From: Gemmatimonadaceae bacterium
Lineage (GTDB): Bacteria; Latescibacterota; UBA2968; UBA8231
DNA length: 16,668 nucleotides
Direction of reading: 5' to 3'
Assembly (NCBI GenBank): GCA_002726335.1
Contig: PBSR01000113.1
Span: 1-16,668, forward strand
How positions within the stretch are numbered: position 1 is the first letter of the stretch; every line of letters starts with the position of its first letter. The notes below the pieces were generated by a model, which worked only from the letters and a program-made list of their open reading frames with translations, ran no database searches and was not told where the DNA came from. Below, piece after piece: positions 1-7,805 of this stretch. A program made the translations under genes and the position numbers.

Positions 1-1816
1 CATCGTATTCCGTACCCGCGGCAGGTCCTTCGCCAACGTTAACCCAGGTCTCGAGGGCGATCTCCGGACACACCAGAAGCCCACGACGTCCTCGCGTATC
101 GACGAGGATACCCCGTCCTTGCCAGGATCTCTGCGACAGCCACACGAGGGTCCAGTGACGATTGGCCTGGCGCTCGACGGCGCGCACGTTCCTGGCAGCT
201 GATTCGGCCTGGGCGGCACGCTCCATCAACGCTGTCTCATCAAGGGGCGGCGCGGCTCCGGTGGCTGCCGCCCGCAGCTGTTGATGAACCAGCAGATCGA
301 CGTAGCGGCGCATGGGACTGGTGGTTCGACCGTACGCATCCAATCCCAGGCCACGATGGGGAGCCGGCGTGCCGCTGACCCGGGCCGGCAGCTGACGCCG
401 CCGCAGGGCGTAGGCTCCGGGCAGCCCAGCCGGCAGGGGAGCGGCGGCTTCCGATTCGTCCTCGGCGGCTGAGTCCTGCACCGAGTACGGGAAGGGGATG
501 TCTCCCTCCCGGGCGAACCAGGCTGCGCCTGAGCCGGCCAGGATCATCGACTCGGCCACGAGCTGACGGCTGCGCAGGGGGGCCAATCGGCGGATGTCGA
601 TGTCCGGGTCATCGCCACTCGTGTCGACACGGATACGAGCCTCCGGCCAGTCGAGTTCGATGGCGCCCGCCGCCAGTCTCCGCGCACCGGACTGCCTGGT
701 GAGAGCGTCGATGCGACGCAGGTGTTGGTCGGTCTGCAACAGCGGCTCGGCCTCTTCATATGTCAGGCGCTGTACCCGGACGATGGAAGGGATGACGTCG
801 GCACGGAGGACCGTTTCTTCCGGGGAGAGTTCCAGGCGGAAGGAGAGGGCGGGACCCACGCCGTCCTCGGCCAGTCCCAGACCAAGTCGCGGAACCAGCT
901 CGGGGGGCAACATGGGGATCGGGCCATCCGGCAGGTACAGGGTGGCCCCCCGGGCGCGCGCCTCGACGTCGGCCTCCGAGTCTGGCGGGATCAGGCAAGC
1001 CACGTCGGCGACATGAACCCAGAGACATCCGTCGTCGTCGATGGAGACGGCGTCGTCGGGGTCGCGGTTGCCCTCATCATCGATGGCGAAGGCCGTCAGG
1101 TGGGTCAGGTCGGTGCGGCCCTCCAGCGAGGGAGTGTCGAGGCGGATCGCCGGCACACCCGATGATATGCCGCTGCGTGCGGGGTAGGGGACCCGTGTCA
1201 CCGTCCACCAGCCGATGTTGAGCAGCAGGGCATGGGCGTTCTCCGGGTTTTCGGCACGGCCCAGGGCCTTGAGCAGGCGACAGTCCTGGCGTCGTCCTTC
1301 GGCCAGGCCTTCCACGTCGCGGAGGTGGTCGGCGTCGGCCGGGTCGCAGGTCCCGGAGCTGATCCTGGTGAGGAACGACTCCCAGGCGGCCGCCTCGTCC
1401 GCCGCCTGCTGCCGCCGCTCCTGCTCGGCCACCACCTGCTCCGATGTGCGGGCCCGGATACAGTCCACCGTCCCCTCGAAATGCAGTCCCTCGGTGGTGA
1501 TCTCCCAGGCCGCCCACGTCGCCGCCGGCGTGGCTGTACCGAACAGCCAGTCGGCCAGCGTCGCCAGATCGACGCCCTCGGTTTCCGCACTCAGCAGCTC
1601 GCGGACGCTGTCGATGTCCTCCATGCTCGCCGGCGCCCGCAGGTCTGACAGAGTCACCGGCCCGGCGTGCAGGAGCAGGACGTCTTTCGGGCGGACCTTC
1701 AGGGCTTCACCCCCTTCGGTCTCCAGCTCGATACGGCCCGTGCCGGCATGGATGTCCTTGACGCGAGCGGGACGGCGCCTGTAGAGTACGAGCCCACCCG
1801 CACGTAGTTCTGTCAT
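1..1816 (-). CDS. RNB-domain 3'-5' exoribonuclease (RNase II/R family), partial at 3' end
   Basis: Hydrolytic, processive 3'-5' RNA degradation in the cytoplasm is the known family role. The frame was read by translating the minus strand; 605 codons are visible and the gene leaves the window at base 1. The RNB metal site is intact: D246, D252, D254 and D255 reproduce the spacing of E. coli RNase II D201/D207/D209/D210 (IDDEGNRDPDDAVSI). The second signature SPMRRYVDLLVHQQL starts at residue 500 and supplies the catalytic arginine. Residues 1-55 look like a small beta-barrel and about 60-130 like a helical/winged-helix segment, closer to Deinococcus/cyanobacterial RNase II than to the cold-shock domains of E. 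coli enzymes. The last visible residues probably begin the C-terminal S1 domain. The ATG at 1816 has AGGA 7 bases upstream. It is divergent from the transporter run. Family is secure; RNase II versus R is not. Confidence 0.9.
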   Translation of the reverse strand, partial: MTELRAGGLVLYRRRPARVKDIHAGTGRIELETEGGEALKVRPKDVLLLHAGPVTLSDLRAPASMEDIDSVRELLSAETEGVDLATLADWLFGTATPAATWAAWEITTEGLHFEGTVDCIRARTSEQVVAEQERRQQAADEAAAWESFLTRISSGTCDPADADHLRDVEGLAEGRRQDCRLLKALGRAENPENAHALLLNIGWWTVTRVPYPARSGISSGVPAIRLDTPSLEGRTDLTHLTAFAIDDEGNRDPDDAVSIDDDGCLWVHVADVACLIPPDSEADVEARARGATLYLPDGPIPMLPPELVPRLGLGLAEDGVGPALSFRLELSPEETVLRADVIPSIVRVQRLTYEEAEPLLQTDQHLRRIDALTRQSGARRLAAGAIELDWPEARIRVDTSGDDPDIDIRRLAPLRSRQLVAESMILAGSGAAWFAREGDIPFPYSVQDSAAEDESEAAAPLPAGLPGAYALRRRQLPARVSGTPAPHRGLGLDAYGRTTSPMRRYVDLLVHQQLRAAATGAAPPLDETALMERAAQAESAARNVRAVERQANRHWTLVWLSQRSWQGRGILVDTRGRRGLLVCPEIALETWVNVGEGPAAGTEYD

Positions 1817-1868
1817 TCCTGCGTCCTGACGGTTCCGGTGAGTGTTCGAGGGTGATTGGTAACCTAAC
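1817..1868. promoter_or_regulatory. Short divergent intergenic region
   Basis: 52 bases separate the exoribonuclease start (minus) from the first possible start of the transporter operon (plus). It must hold or overlap promoters for both directions. The only promoter-like element I see is TAACAT at 1865-1870 (4 of 6 matches to a -10 box), with no convincing -35. If real, it would place transcription start near 1877 and favour the second ATG (1893) of the downstream gene. It contains the palindromic GGTAACC at 1858-1864. This is inference from position. Confidence 0.35.
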
Positions 1869-2147
1869 ATGTGGAGCGTCCCGACGGGAAAGATGACGAC
1901 AGAGTCCGTCGCACCCCCTGATGACATCGATTCTCCCGCCGACGAGCCGCGCCGCCATGGCATCGTCTGGGTCGTCTATGCGCTGCTGTACGTTGTGGCC
2001 ATCCCGTGGTACTGGCCCGAGGGCTACCGCGGTGCACTGATCTTCGGCCTGCCCACGTGGGCGGCTGTCAGTCTCGGCGCAACCCTGGCACTGGCGCTGT
2101 GGACGGCGTACGTCATCCACCGGTACTGGGACGGGGGCCAGGACTGA
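1869..2147 (+). CDS. DUF3311-type small membrane protein, symporter partner
   Basis: A small integral membrane protein of 92 residues from the ATG at 1869, or 84 from the in-frame ATG at 1893, which I think equally likely. A hydrophilic acidic N-terminus is followed by two membrane segments: VWVVYALLYVVAIPWYW, a short loop with GYRGALIFGLP, then a second segment ending in TAYVIHRYW. The IPWYWP and FGLPTWA motifs are typical of DUF3311/YhdT-like proteins, which are commonly encoded directly before SSS-family transporters, as in the yhdT-panF pair. It probably assembles with or stabilises the next gene's product. Its TGA overlaps the symporter ATG (TGATG), a sign of translational coupling. No biochemical function is established for this family to my knowledge, so the partner role is inference from context. 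Confidence 0.75.
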   Translation: MWSVPTGKMTTESVAPPDDIDSPADEPRRHGIVWVVYALLYVVAIPWYWPEGYRGALIFGLPTWAAVSLGATLALALWTAYVIHRYWDGGQD

Positions 2148-3619
2148 TGGATGTGACGGGACTCGGATTCGGCCCGGGAGCCCTGGCCGTCATCGCCCTG
2201 TACCTGGTGTCGATGATCGGCGTCGGCTGGCTGGGACGTATGCGGCGTCAGAGCGACAGCATGGTCGACTTCTACCTGGCCGGGCGGTCCATGGGATTCG
2301 CCGTGCTGCTGCTGACACTCTACGCGACGCAATACAGTGGCAACACCATGTTCGGCTACACGGGCAAGTCGTACCGCATCGGCTTCGAGTGGACGGTGTC
2401 GGTGCTGTTCATGTTCTCCATCATCGTCGGTTATCTGCTGTTTGCGCCCCGCCTCGTCGCCGTGGCGCGCAAAGCCGACTTCATCACGCCGGGGGACTAC
2501 ATCCGGCATCGCTTCGGCTCACCGGTGCTGACGCTGCTGGCGACGATCCTGATGATCTACGCTCTCGGCAACTACACCCTGGCTCAGCTGAAGGCGATGG
2601 GAGCTGCCGTCGAGGGCATCACGGACGGCCAGATGCCATCGGCGTACGGGATCATCGCCCTGGCCGTCATCATGGTCATCTATGAGACCCTGGGCGGCAT
2701 GCGCTCGGTGGCCTGGACGGATGTGATTCAGGGCGTGGTACTGTTGACAGGATTCTCCATCCTGCTCTTCGTCGTCCCCGGACTCGGAGGCGGGCTGACA
2801 CGCGTCGTCGAGACATTGAGCCTCAGTGAACCAGCCATGGTGACAGTGCCATCCCTGGAGACGTGCAACACGTGGATCAGTTTCATCCTGCTGCTGGGCT
2901 GCGGCGCCGCCATCTATCCGCAGGCCATCCAGCGGTTGTACGCCAGCAAGAATGTGCGATCGCTGAAGCGGTCCCTGGCGGTGATGGCCTTCCTGCCGTT
3001 GACGACAACCCTTATCGCCATGATCTGCGGCGTCACCGGGCGCGTTGTGCTGCCGGGAATCGAAGGTGTTGGCACCGATCAGGTTCTGGCCCGGCTGTGT
3101 GCCCTGATCATGCAGCAGTCGGTGGCCGGGTACTGGCTGGTCGTCGTCATCTTCGCCGCGGCGCTGGCCGCCCTGATGTCGACGGCGGACTCGGCACTGC
3201 TGAGTATTTCTTCGATGTTCACCAGAGATATCTATCAGGTACATTTTCGCCCGGACAGCACCGAGGCCGAACTCACGATGGTGGGTAAGGTGGTCTCGTG
3301 GGTCGTCGTCGCCGCCCTCGTCGTCATCGCCATCGGTACCGACAAGACCCTTGTACGCCTGCTGGAACTGAAGTTTGAAGTTCTGATTCAGATCGTACCA
3401 TGCTTCTTCCTCGGGCTCTACTGGAAGAGACTGGGGGCCGGGGTGGCCCTGGGCGGCATGCTGGCCGGTCTGGCGGTGGCTCTCGGGTGCACGGCTGCCG
3501 GGATGACGAAGGTGTACGGATTCCACGCCGGCGTCGTCGGCCTCGGGTTGAACTTCGTCGTCTGTGCCATCGGAACGAGATGGGCGCCGGCCACAATGAA
3601 CCGGGAGGCAACCACGTGA
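2147..3619 (+). CDS. Sodium:solute symporter (SSS family)
   Basis: A 490-residue permease that should import a small organic solute with sodium across the inner membrane. Hydrophobic segments recur through the whole length in the roughly 13-helix SSS pattern. Family marks: DFYLAGRSMG at about 41-50, the signature GGMRSVAWTDVIQ at 183-195, and the sodium-site helix AALMSTADSALLSISS at 341-356. The frame stays open upstream to 2006, but the ATG at 2147 is chosen because it begins the conserved N-terminal helix and overlaps the stop of the DUF3311 gene; GGGGG at 2133-2137 and AGGA at 2140-2143 may serve as ribosome-binding site. It overlaps the next gene by 4 bases. SSS members carry sugars, sugar acids, proline, pantothenate and more; the enolase-family enzyme next door suggests a sugar acid or related organic acid, which is inference. 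Confidence 0.92.
   Translation: MDVTGLGFGPGALAVIALYLVSMIGVGWLGRMRRQSDSMVDFYLAGRSMGFAVLLLTLYATQYSGNTMFGYTGKSYRIGFEWTVSVLFMFSIIVGYLLFAPRLVAVARKADFITPGDYIRHRFGSPVLTLLATILMIYALGNYTLAQLKAMGAAVEGITDGQMPSAYGIIALAVIMVIYETLGGMRSVAWTDVIQGVVLLTGFSILLFVVPGLGGGLTRVVETLSLSEPAMVTVPSLETCNTWISFILLLGCGAAIYPQAIQRLYASKNVRSLKRSLAVMAFLPLTTTLIAMICGVTGRVVLPGIEGVGTDQVLARLCALIMQQSVAGYWLVVVIFAAALAALMSTADSALLSISSMFTRDIYQVHFRPDSTEAELTMVGKVVSWVVVAALVVIAIGTDKTLVRLLELKFEVLIQIVPCFFLGLYWKRLGAGVALGGMLAGLAVALGCTAAGMTKVYGFHAGVVGLGLNFVVCAIGTRWAPATMNREATT
3603..3608 (+). promoter_or_regulatory. Shine-Dalgarno site fixing a GTG start
   Basis: GGGAGG lies 7 bases before the GTG at 3616, inside the end of the symporter gene. It decides the start of the enolase-superfamily gene, whose frame stays open well upstream (to 3400) inside the symporter. 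Confidence 0.75.
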
Positions 3620-4743
3620 AGATCACCAGTGTCGATGTATGGACCGTTGTCGTGGCGACGATTCCAGGGCGGGTGCACAGCCCCGAGTGGGTTCCCGAGA
3701 CGGGCTGGGATCAGGTGCCGAAACACATCCTCAGGCTGAATACGGATACGGAACTGCATGGCATTGGCGAGACCGGGCGTGGCGTGCCCCTTGAGCAGGT
3801 GCAGGAAGGGGCTCGAGTGTTGCTGGGGTGCGACCCTGAGGTCCTGTGCCTGCGTGATGTCTATGCTGTCGGTGACGGGCGTGTGCTGGACGGTACGGAG
3901 CTGGGAGTACCGGCAGGTGTTGGCGGTGGTCCGGCGTATCAGGCGTTCGAGATGGCCGTGCTTGACCTGGTGGGGCGGGCTCGACGGCAACCGATCCACG
4001 CGTTGCTCGGCGGTGCTGTCCGGTCGCGTGTTCGCGCCGATTACTGGATGGGACATCAGACGCCGGAAGATGGCAGGCGGAGTGTGGCACGAGCGCTTGA
4101 ACACGGTTTCCACGGGGTTAAGATCAAGTGCAAACTGGATGAGCCGATGGAGGATCGACTGCGTGCCATGCGCGATGTGGGCGGTGTCGAGTTCAAGGTG
4201 ACCGTCGATCCGAACGAACGGTTCCACACAGCGGAGCAGGCCATCGAGTTGGCCCACCGGCTCGTGGCTCTCGGTAATGTCGAGGTCTTCGAGGATCCGA
4301 TTCCAAAATCCGATATCGAAGGCTGGGTCCGTATCCACGAAGAGGTGGAAGCACCCATCGCCATGCACCTGGGATCCGGAGCCAAGATGCTGGAAGCGCT
4401 GCAGGCCGGATGCGTCGACTGCTTCAATCTTGGCTCCGGGCCGGTGAGCATGCCCGATCTGGCCCACATCGCCGCCGCCGCCGACATGCCCTGCTGGCAC
4501 GGGTCCGGCAACGACCTGGGCATCATGGACACCTCCTACATCCACGCGGCGGCTCTGGCACCGAACTGCACGATGGCCTCCGACTTCGTCGGCAGTTGGA
4601 CCCGCGAAGACGACCTCATCACCGAGCCCATCGAGTTCGTCGACGGCTATGTGGCCACTCCGGAGAAACCAGGACTGGGCTGCGACCTGGATCTGAGCGC
4701 CCTGTCCAGATACGCCCAGGCCCACGAAGAGATCCACAAGTGA
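3616..4743 (+). CDS. Mandelate racemase/muconate lactonizing-type enzyme (enolase superfamily)
   Basis: A 375-residue cytoplasmic enzyme, the usual family length. Members abstract a proton alpha to a carboxylate, giving dehydration, racemisation or cycloisomerisation of acids such as sugar acids. The N-terminal capping domain is about 1-125, the barrel about 135-350. Visible are the KxK motif (K169, K171; K171 the likely base), the first metal ligand D198 in VDPNER and the second E226 in FEDP. The third acidic ligand is not where expected: the strand reads PIAMHLGSG (H251, L252) in place of the usual ADES or GEN. The strand-7 catalytic Lys/Asp position is Gly273/Ser274. H295 in PCWHGSGND may act as a second base. 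The GTG start is set by the GGGAGG site and the 4-base overlap (GTGA) with the symporter stop. Substrate unknown; family assignment strong. Confidence 0.88.
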   Translation: MKITSVDVWTVVVATIPGRVHSPEWVPETGWDQVPKHILRLNTDTELHGIGETGRGVPLEQVQEGARVLLGCDPEVLCLRDVYAVGDGRVLDGTELGVPAGVGGGPAYQAFEMAVLDLVGRARRQPIHALLGGAVRSRVRADYWMGHQTPEDGRRSVARALEHGFHGVKIKCKLDEPMEDRLRAMRDVGGVEFKVTVDPNERFHTAEQAIELAHRLVALGNVEVFEDPIPKSDIEGWVRIHEEVEAPIAMHLGSGAKMLEALQAGCVDCFNLGSGPVSMPDLAHIAAAADMPCWHGSGNDLGIMDTSYIHAAALAPNCTMASDFVGSWTREDDLITEPIEFVDGYVATPEKPGLGCDLDLSALSRYAQAHEEIHK

Positions 4744-5540
4744 GTCAGGCCGGCGCATCCCCGGATCAGTCGTCAGAGCTTCCGGGCGCAGTTTGCCCGG
4801 AAACTCATAAACGACCGCTCGCGGTCGTCGCGCACAGAGGCGCCTCCGGCACCCATCCGGAGAACACCGCGGTCGCCTTCGCCGAGGCCGTTCGTCTTGG
4901 CGTGGAGAGCATCGAGCTCGACGTGCACCGCAGTGCCGATGGCGGGTTGCTCCTGATCCACGACGGCACGGTGGACCGAACCAGCGACGGCAGCGGCCGT
5001 GTGGCGGGACTGACAACAGCAGAAATCCTTGCCCTGGACGCCGGCAGCTGGTTCGACGCCACCTTCTCCGGTGAACGGTTTCTCGTCTTCGAAGAGGCCC
5101 TCGACCTGATCCCGGATGCCGTGCGCTTGAATGTGCATGTGAAGGCGTACGATCATGATCGACAACTGGTGGCGCCGGAGGTCGTCGACGTTCTCGCGGC
5201 GGCCGGTCGGTTGGACAACGCCTTCATGGCTGCAGACGAGGCGACTCTCGTCTGTGCACGACAGAGGGAGCCGTCGCTGGAGGTCTGCAACCTTTCCGTA
5301 ACACCGGCAGACGATTACGTGGCCCGCAGCGAGCGCATCGGGTGCCGTATCCTGCAACCGGGACATGGGATGACGACAAAGGCCCTTGTGGACGACGCCC
5401 ACGCCCGGGGTATGGAGGTCAACCCGTTCTTCGCTGACGAAACAGAGGAGATGCTGCGGTTGATCGGCTGCGGTGTCGATGGCATTCTCACCAATCTGCC
5501 GGAGCGGCTGCAGCAGTTGCTCCAGGCGCCGACGGCGTGA
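4740..5540 (+). CDS. Glycerophosphodiester phosphodiesterase-like protein (GDPD fold)
   Basis: A 266-residue protein with a GDPD TIM barrel; the family cleaves glycerophosphodiesters to sn-glycerol-3-phosphate and an alcohol with a divalent metal. No signal peptide is seen, so it should be cytoplasmic. Motifs from the GTG at 4740: AHRGASGTHPENT (H32, R33), IELDVHR (E59, D61), LLIHDGTVDRTSDG (H74, D75), and ILTNLPERL near the C-terminus. The usual third metal glutamate (ExK, as in NIEIK) is replaced: the sequence reads RLNVHVKAY, with H133 at the glutamate position. This start overlaps the previous stop as GTGA, and the first 25 residues before the barrel are unconserved-looking; no good alternative start exists. 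It could be a related phosphodiesterase or a sugar-phosphate enzyme rather than a true glycerophosphodiesterase. Confidence 0.85.
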   Translation: MSQAGASPDQSSELPGAVCPETHKRPLAVVAHRGASGTHPENTAVAFAEAVRLGVESIELDVHRSADGGLLLIHDGTVDRTSDGSGRVAGLTTAEILALDAGSWFDATFSGERFLVFEEALDLIPDAVRLNVHVKAYDHDRQLVAPEVVDVLAAAGRLDNAFMAADEATLVCARQREPSLEVCNLSVTPADDYVARSERIGCRILQPGHGMTTKALVDDAHARGMEVNPFFADETEEMLRLIGCGVDGILTNLPERLQQLLQAPTA

Positions 5541-5546
5541 CGCCGT
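5532..5546 (+). other. Small perfect hairpin with a stop codon in its loop
   Basis: ACGGCG (5532-5537), TGA (5538-5540, the stop of the phosphodiesterase gene), CGCCGT (5541-5546): a 6-base-pair GC stem whose loop is the stop codon. No T run follows, so it is not an intrinsic terminator. It may slow ribosomes or mark a processing site, or be chance in GC-rich DNA. Confidence 0.4.
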
Positions 5547-5564
5547 GACGCCGGAGAGACTGAA

Positions 5565-6062
5565 ATGACACGAATACTGACTCACGGCGTAAGGGGTCTG
5601 ACCTGTGCTCTGGCTTGCGTGCTGCTGCTCGCCTGCAACGACGACGACGATGGCGGTGCCGATGACGGTGCCGACAACGTCATCGGGCCCGATACGGGAG
5701 GCGTCACACTCGACGATCAGGTGCTGGAACAGATGAATGCGGCGGTGGAGCAGGCCATCGGGCTGCTCTTCGTCGGTGGCGGTACGGTGCCCGGTGCCGG
5801 GGGCGGGCAGATCGTCGTCGAGGGCAGCACCTTTCGTTTCGAGGACTACTCGCCGGATGGCGTCTTCATACTGGCCGGTGCTCTGGCCATGGACCTGCTG
5901 GCCTCGCCGATCACGGTGAAAGGAGATCTGACTTTCGAGAATGAGGAAGGGGAAGGGCCCATCGTGGTGGACATGACCATCGACGCATCGACCGACCCCA
6001 TCACCTATGGTGGTACCGTCACCGTCGATGGTGAGGTGATCGACGTGGCGGCCCTGGAGTAA
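5565..6062 (+). CDS. Small predicted lipoprotein of unknown function
   Basis: A 165-residue protein with an N-terminal lipoprotein signal: basic residues, a hydrophobic core (LTCALACVLLL) and the lipobox LLAC with the acylated cysteine at C24. A low-complexity, Asp/Gly-rich linker follows (CNDDDDGGADDGAD) and then a folded portion of about 120 residues, predicted mostly beta, with a hydrophobic stretch FILAGALAMDLL around residues 100-115. I do not recognise a domain. GGAGAG at 5553-5558 with a 6-base spacer supports the ATG at 5565. It is 24 bases after the phosphodiesterase and 3 bases before the kinase, so it is probably co-transcribed. It should sit in the inner or outer membrane facing the periplasm. 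A surface or periplasmic accessory role for the locus is possible but unsupported. Confidence 0.75.
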   Translation: MTRILTHGVRGLTCALACVLLLACNDDDDGGADDGADNVIGPDTGGVTLDDQVLEQMNAAVEQAIGLLFVGGGTVPGAGGGQIVVEGSTFRFEDYSPDGVFILAGALAMDLLASPITVKGDLTFENEEGEGPIVVDMTIDASTDPITYGGTVTVDGEVIDVAALE

Positions 6063-6065
6063 GGC

Positions 6066-7805
6066 GTGGGGGAGAAGAATCTGTCCGCCGCTTCAGTGGC
6101 GATCTGGCGTCGGGCCCTCGCAGCGGAGTCCGGCGACCTCTGGCAATACCTGCTGGCTCTGTACGCTGACGCTGCCCCTGCCTGGCGGGGTCGGCTCCTG
6201 GAGGCCCTCGATGCCTTCGACACGGCATTCCCGGATCAGGACGAGAGCCGGTCCCTGGCAATCTCCCGGTGCCCGGGGCAGATGAATATCGCCGGGATGC
6301 ATATCGACTATGGTGGCATGCCGAGCCTGCACCTGGCCGTCCGCGGGCACGACACCGTCACCCTCGCGGCGGCCCGCGATGATGATTGTATTCGACTCCG
6401 TAGCCTCTACGTGGATGACAACGGTGAAGGTTGCCGCTTCGAGCCGGCAGAATTTCACCTGTCAGACCTGGCGGCGACGGAACCGATCGAATCCCGCCAG
6501 GGGTTGCTCGACTACGCCGGACACGTCTGTGCCGAACGGGAACGGGCGACAGGTACGACCTTCGACGACAGCTGGAGCATCCTGCCGCAGGGCGGCCTCG
6601 TCTATCTTGACAGCTGGCTGCGTCTGGCGGGGAAACGACCGCAGGGCATGGACGCTCTCATCGTCAGCAATGTGTCACCAAGTGGTGGCATGTCCTCCTC
6701 CTCGGCTCTGGTGATCTCCACCGCTTGGGCTTACCTGAGGCTGCATGACATCGCGCCCGGCGACGATATGAGCTGGGAGGACGCGATCGACGGTGTCGGC
6801 ACGTCCGAATGGATCCGCGGCACCCGCGGGGGAACGGCCGATCACGGCGGCATGGTTCTCGGCAAGGCGGGGGCTCTGGTCAGTGTGGGTGTGTTCCCGG
6901 CGCAGGACTGCGGCTCGGCGCCACTGCCTCCCGACTACGTCGCCGTTATCCTCGACAGCGGTGTTCCCCGGGTCTACGACGAGGCGGGCAAGGAAGAGAC
7001 CGTGCTCGCCTACCCGCTGGGCACCTGGTTCGTGCGTGAACTCCTGCTGCCCGCCAAAGCGGGGGCCCCAGGGTGGGGGAGCCTGGCCTCGGATTATCGT
7101 CAACGTATCGAGCTGATCCGCGACATCACCCCTGAACGTCTTGGGATCACGACACCGCAGCTGTGTGAGCTGCTGGCCTGTGTGCCCTCGACGACGACGC
7201 TGTCCGAGGTCGAGGCCATGGCGGCGGCAGCTGGCGTGGGGGCCTCGTACGCCGCCATGCACGAGCGTGACATCGGCAACAAGTTTCCCCGGATCTCGCC
7301 CGACTTCCCGGTACGCCTGCGCCGCCGATTCACCTTCGGTCTGGCTGAACAGGATCGGGTGGCGGCCATGGTGGACTTCCTCGCCGCCGGCGATATCACT
7401 ACCGCCTTCGAGCTGGTGCGGATCTCACACGCGGGCGACTACGACAAGGAAGTCAGCCCCGAGGAGCTGGCCAACCTTTCCTCACGCCCCCCCGACGATC
7501 CGCGTGCCCGCCTGGCCTTCGTTCCTGGGGGCTACGGTCGCATGACGGAGGCCTACGACCGCGTGGTGACCGCCCTGAACGACTTCCTGCTCGGTTACGG
7601 CGCCGAAGCGGGGGCCGTGCAGCGCCTCGGCGCCGGTTGGGGAGGCAACGTCGGTGGCCTGATCTCCCGTCGGTTCCTCCACGGAGAAGAGCGCGACGCC
7701 CTCGAGCGGCTCGTGCGGGACGATCTCGGATTGCCGGCCTTCGATCTGGATGCCGGCGTGGCCACCCCGGGGGCTGGCGCGTCCCTCATGCCGGCTCCGT
7801 CATGA
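6066..7805 (+). CDS. Galactokinase-like GHMP-family sugar kinase, extended
   Basis: A 579-residue GHMP kinase, long compared with roughly 380-450 for galactokinases. Members phosphorylate a sugar or related alcohol with ATP in the cytoplasm. Motif 1, CPGQMNIAGMHIDYGG (69-84), is the galactokinase signature GRxNLIGEHTDYxxG in altered form. Motif 2, SPSGGMSSSSALV (204-216), is the ATP-phosphate loop. GGTADHGGM (255-263) holds D259, the likely catalytic Asp of galactokinase GIMDQ. Motif 3 is GAGWGGN (522-528), and a RISHAGDYDKEVS segment matches the galactokinase SH region. The conserved Arg is Q72 and the sugar-contacting Glu is M78, so galactose should not be assumed. Extra length lies in the N-terminal 60 residues and in the middle at about 300-400. 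The GTG start follows GGAG (6056-6059) by 6 bases. It overlaps the next gene by 4 bases. Sugar specificity unknown. Confidence 0.85.
   Translation: MGEKNLSAASVAIWRRALAAESGDLWQYLLALYADAAPAWRGRLLEALDAFDTAFPDQDESRSLAISRCPGQMNIAGMHIDYGGMPSLHLAVRGHDTVTLAAARDDDCIRLRSLYVDDNGEGCRFEPAEFHLSDLAATEPIESRQGLLDYAGHVCAERERATGTTFDDSWSILPQGGLVYLDSWLRLAGKRPQGMDALIVSNVSPSGGMSSSSALVISTAWAYLRLHDIAPGDDMSWEDAIDGVGTSEWIRGTRGGTADHGGMVLGKAGALVSVGVFPAQDCGSAPLPPDYVAVILDSGVPRVYDEAGKEETVLAYPLGTWFVRELLLPAKAGAPGWGSLASDYRQRIELIRDITPERLGITTPQLCELLACVPSTTTLSEVEAMAAAAGVGASYAAMHERDIGNKFPRISPDFPVRLRRRFTFGLAEQDRVAAMVDFLAAGDITTAFELVRISHAGDYDKEVSPEELANLSSRPPDDPRARLAFVPGGYGRMTEAYDRVVTALNDFLLGYGAEAGAVQRLGAGWGGNVGGLISRRFLHGEERDALERLVRDDLGLPAFDLDAGVATPGAGASLMPAPS

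Noticed and set aside
594..1784. Several plus-strand open frames across the left edge
   Set aside because: All are antisense to the RNB exoribonuclease, whose catalytic motifs read through the whole stretch on the minus strand.
1845..1870. Possible sigma-70-like promoter (TTCGAG, 14-base spacer, TAACAT)
   Set aside because: The spacer is too short and the -35 match poor; kept only as a weak note on the intergenic region.
2519..3526. Minus-strand open frame of 335 codons inside the symporter gene
   Set aside because: Antisense to a conserved transporter; very Gln/His/Asp-rich composition, no domain, no ribosome site.
3418..5016. Long minus-strand open frame (532 codons) across the symporter end, the enolase-family gene and the phosphodiesterase start
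   Set aside because: It is antisense to three genes with clear family motifs, its translation is His/Arg/Gln-rich with no recognisable domain, and such frames are expected in GC-rich DNA.
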